Shown here piece by piece: positions 61,327-64,000 of a stretch of 64,000 nt of DNA. The DNA is from Chrysoperla carnea (lineage: Eukaryota; Arthropoda; Insecta; Neuroptera; Chrysopidae): positions 1-64,000 of the forward strand of contig NW_025408271.1 of assembly GCF_905475395.1 (NCBI RefSeq), written 5' to 3'. The translations under genes were made by a program, and so were the position numbers. The notes below the pieces were generated by a model. That model worked only from the letters and a program-made list of their open reading frames with translations, was not told the DNA's origin and searched no databases. Within the stretch, counting starts at the first letter, position 1, and every line of letters starts with the position of its first letter.

Positions 61327-64000
61327 ATGGACACCTACGAACAAAATGTTATGCAAACGCTAAACGCGGTACCTCAAGGTGGTAGCACTGATATGATGAA
61401 GAAAGTGGAGAGAGCGTTGAGGCTCATCAAGACGGTGGAGGAAGCTGAGCGATGGATGATACTTAATAAGCAGAACATCCGCTTATTCAAAAAGATGTTG
61501 ATGTTAAAGAAAGAAAATCCTCTGCGTCTTGAAGCTAATATTGGACTTTGTAAATCATACCAGCGGCAACTTCACCGACTGCGATTAGATTTAGTTAAAC
61601 AAGGTGGTGGAGTCACCAAAAAACAAAATCGACATCTAATCTGGGAGACAATTGAAACCCACCATCAGGGCAGGGTGAAGACTGGTATGATTACAAATTT
61701 GGATTATAAAGATCCAAATATATTTTTCAACCGGGCATTTCCAATGTTTAGAAGACACGTTCGGCGTGAGCTAGTGAAGCATCCCCTCAAGGTAAGTAAA
61801 ATTTAAGATTTATAATTTAAATAGTCTAATGAGATTTTATTTCAGGTGTATATTATGTTCACGGGCAATTTCATTAAGCCCACCACCAAAGAGGAGGATT
61901 TGAAAACTTTTATAACGCCGGCCAAGGAAATGTATCTGACAACGGACATGCAGGAGTGGTACATTGATCATGTCAAAAACTATTTGTTGAAAAAATTGGA
62001 AGAATTCCAGGAACGCGATAGCGGTTGGGCTCTTGACATGATCATAAATATTCGAGTCCACATGAATAAGTACTCTCCGATCACAGCTGGGACTTTTTGT
62101 GAACTACCACCAGTCATCAAAAATAAATTGGCTGTGGTTAATGTCCAGAATAAAGACCAACATTGTTTTCTATGGTCGATAATGTCAGCACTTTACCCGG
62201 TTGAAAGGAATCCTCAACGTTTAACTAAGTACCCGCACTATAAATATCATTTAAAATATGATGGATTAAAGTTTCCCATGTCTCTAGATCAAATTAATAA
62301 ATTTGAAAAGATGAACCCGCATTTATCGATTAACGTGTACGGCTACAAAGATTCGTTTATACATGGTTTGGAAATTTTCCCTGTACGCGTTAGTTCGAAC
62401 ACTGCGGGGCAGAAAATTCATCTATTGGCTGTGGAGAATGGGAACAGTCACCACTTTTGCTGGATAAAAAATTTAGCAAAGTTGGCTCGATCGGGTGTAA
62501 CAAAATTCGAGCATAAAATATTTTTATGTGATCGATGTCTCAACTATTTTGCTACAGAAGGCAAACTCCAACAGCATTCAGTAAATTGTGGTGAGAAAGA
62601 AGCAGTGCGGGTACGAATGCCTGAAACTGATGACGAGCGGTTCGTTGAGTTCAAAGATTTCAACAGCAAGGAACGTGTTGAGTATATGGTGTACGCTGAC
62701 TTTGAGGCACTATTGGTACCACAACATCATGAAGACATGGAAATGGATCATGGGTCTTATACAAAAAATATTCAAAAACATGTACCCTACAGTGTAGGTT
62801 ACTATGTTCATTGTACCCATGATCCCAACCAATCGTTTTATAAGGCATACCGTGGTGCTGATTGTGTCAAGTGGTTTGTTCATGAACTGGAACAAGTAGC
62901 GTACTCATTAGAGCAAAAAATAAAACACGTTAAACCAATGTATCCGCTCACCGTCGAACAAGAACTGGATTTTATGTCAGCAGAGAAGTGTCACATTTGT
63001 GGTAAAGATTTCGTATCCAATTCCATACGTGTTCGCGACCATTCACATCGCACAGGTAATGCAGGTTATTTATTATTTTTTAATTTCATCTAATTTTATA
63101 TTAATCTATTTTAGGTATCTACCGTGGAGCAGCACACCAATTTTGTAATCTGAATTATCAAGATTCAAGGGTGATACCTGTTGTGATGCACAACTTAAGT
63201 GGATACGATTCGCATTTTATTATTGAAGCTCTGCTGACGGAAATCGACGGTCAAGTTGATGTGTTGCCCATCAACAAAGAAAAGTACATCAGTTTCACAA
63301 AGCACGTCTCGGACATTCAATTAAGATTCATTGATTCCTTCCGATTTCTCGCAGACAAGTTGGAAAATCTGGCCTCATATTTAGATAATGATAAAAAATC
63401 CATTTTACATAAAGAGGTAAATGATAAAAAATAAATAATTTTTAATACAGGGTTGTAATTTGTTTTTTAATTTTTTATAGGTCAGTAATGATGAACAATT
63501 TCAATTGCTGACGAGAAAAGGTGTATTTCCATATGAATACATGAGTAGCTGGGGACGTCTCCAAGAGACAAAATTACCACCAAAGGAGGCGTTCTACAGT
63601 GTGTTAACAGATGAACACATAACGGATGAGGATTATAACCATGCGATACAGGTATGGAACACATTCAATTTACATACACTAGGTGATTATTCAGACCTGT
63701 ATATGAAAACTGATGTGTTACTACTTGCGGATATTTTTGAAAATTTCCGTAACACTTGTATTCATAGCTATAGTCTCGATCCTAGTCACTATTACACACT
63801 TCCTGGCTATACGTGGAGCGCCATGTTGAAATACACCAATATCAAATTGGAATTGTTCACGGATATTGATGACTTGTTGTTTATCGAGAAAGGAATCAGA
63901 GGCGGTGTAAGTCAATGTTCTAATCGCTATGCTAAGGCAAACAATAAGTACATGGAAGAGGGGTATGATAAAACTCAAGAAGATGTCTACCTTATGTATT
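61327..64000 (+). CDS. PolB: Protein-primed family B DNA polymerase of Polinton type, 5' part, spliced (3' end outside window)
   Basis: Exons 61327-61791, 61846-63055, 63115-63416 and 63481-64000 join in frame to give about 832 residues. The enzyme would replicate the element's linear genome. Family B exonuclease motifs are present: Exo I Asp440-Phe-Glu442, Exo II Asn585 with Tyr589-Asp590, and Exo III Tyr733-x3-Asp737. Before them lie a papain-like Gln256/Cys262/His357 arrangement and a C2HC finger (Cys383, Cys386, His399, Cys403). Between Exo I and Exo II is an endonuclease VII-like knot: Cys537, Cys540, then DHSH at 553-556, His566 and Cys569. The first 240 residues show no domain I can name. 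The polymerase palm motifs should follow past 64000. The ATG at 61327 is the first in the open frame. No stops or frameshifts are seen once the introns are removed, so the gene looks intact as far as it goes. Confidence 0.85.
61792..61845 (+). other. Intron 1 of the polymerase gene (54 bp, phase 0)
   Basis: Donor CTCAAG/GTAAGT, acceptor TTATTTCAG/GTGTAT. Removing it joins exon 1 to exon 2 exactly in frame. Reading through meets a stop four codons after the donor. Confidence 0.85.
63056..63114 (+). other. Intron 2 of the polymerase gene (59 bp, phase 1)
   Basis: Donor CACAG/GTAATG, acceptor CTATTTTAG/GTATCT. It splits the Gly559 codon inside the DHxHxTGxYRG motif; splicing restores this family motif, which strongly supports the intron. 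Confidence 0.88.
63417..63480 (+). other. Intron 3 of the polymerase gene (64 bp, phase 0)
   Basis: Donor AAAGAG/GTAAAT, acceptor TTTTTTATAG/GTCAGT. An AG at 63449-63450 would be followed by an in-frame TAG at 63478, so the acceptor at 63480 is preferred. It keeps the frame open to the window end. Confidence 0.83.

Larger units (their letters stand above)
59466..64000 (+). mobile_element. Maverick/Polinton-like DNA transposon, left end (continues beyond window)
   Basis: Satellite sequence stops at TATACAAA (59465) and unrelated DNA begins with AGTAGAAGAGTC. Polintons are known to begin with AG, to have long terminal inverted repeats and to make 6-bp target duplications, so TACAAA (59460-59465) is a candidate duplication. 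The first 1.5 kb is made of two kinds of repeats. A spliced, plus-strand protein-primed-type DNA polymerase gene follows. Only this one hallmark gene is in view; integrase, ATPase, protease and capsid genes and the right terminus would lie past 64000. A related virus-like element such as an endogenised adintovirus is the main alternative. The upstream 1.5 kb could in principle belong to a different insertion. Confidence 0.7.

Noticed and set aside
63449..63480. Acceptor at 63450 for intron 3
   Set aside because: The exon would hit an in-frame TAG at 63478-63480; the acceptor ending at 63480 keeps the frame open.
61837..63978. Short antisense ORFs over the polymerase exons
   Set aside because: They overlap well-supported exons with family motifs and have none themselves.

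Overview
This window looks like eukaryotic, very probably insect, nuclear DNA dominated by one satellite family. About 53.5 kb of the 64 kb (1-25121 and 31064-59465) is a head-to-tail array of a 165-bp, roughly 73% A+T monomer, some 324 copies. Two large mobile elements sit in it. Eukaryotic origin follows from the spliced gene at the right end (introns of 54, 59 and 64 bp with GT-AG borders), the LINE with its poly(A) tail, and the Polinton-type DNA polymerase. The very short introns and the element types suggest an arthropod; the species cannot be named from sequence alone.

Layout. (1) 1-25121: satellite with nested higher-order repeats (a 32-34-monomer unit with embedded 5-monomer units, a run of 330-bp dimers, and a 20-monomer duplication). 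(2) 25122-31063: a full-length, plus-strand non-LTR retrotransposon. It has a gag-like ORF1 with three CCHC knuckles, and an ORF2 with apurinic-type endonuclease, reverse transcriptase, RNase H and a C-terminal Cys/His motif. It ends in a 3' stem-loop and poly(A) and is bracketed by a 13-bp target-site duplication of satellite sequence. (3) 31064-59465: the satellite resumes exactly in phase, with other higher-order units whose marker spacings are multiples of 165 bp, and a 12-monomer duplication of 1980 bp near its end. (4) 59466-64000: the left end of a Maverick/Polinton-like DNA transposon that runs off the window. It carries about 0.65 kb of promoter-like repeats (CRE, CCAAT, AAGATGGCG and GC-box motifs), about 0.8 kb of 233-bp tandem repeats full of a 16-bp inverted repeat, a TATA-like box, and the 5' part of a protein-primed-type family B DNA polymerase gene (at least four exons, about 832 residues visible).

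How the parts relate. ORF1 and ORF2 together would form the LINE ribonucleoprotein that copies itself by target-primed reverse transcription; both frames are open, but ORF1 has no ATG before its conserved region. The Polinton polymerase shows all three proofreading-exonuclease motifs; its polymerase palm lies beyond the window. The long minus-strand reading frames across the satellite (up to 871 codons) arise because 165 is divisible by 3 and one frame of the monomer has no stop. I do not annotate them as genes, but record the fact as something to test.
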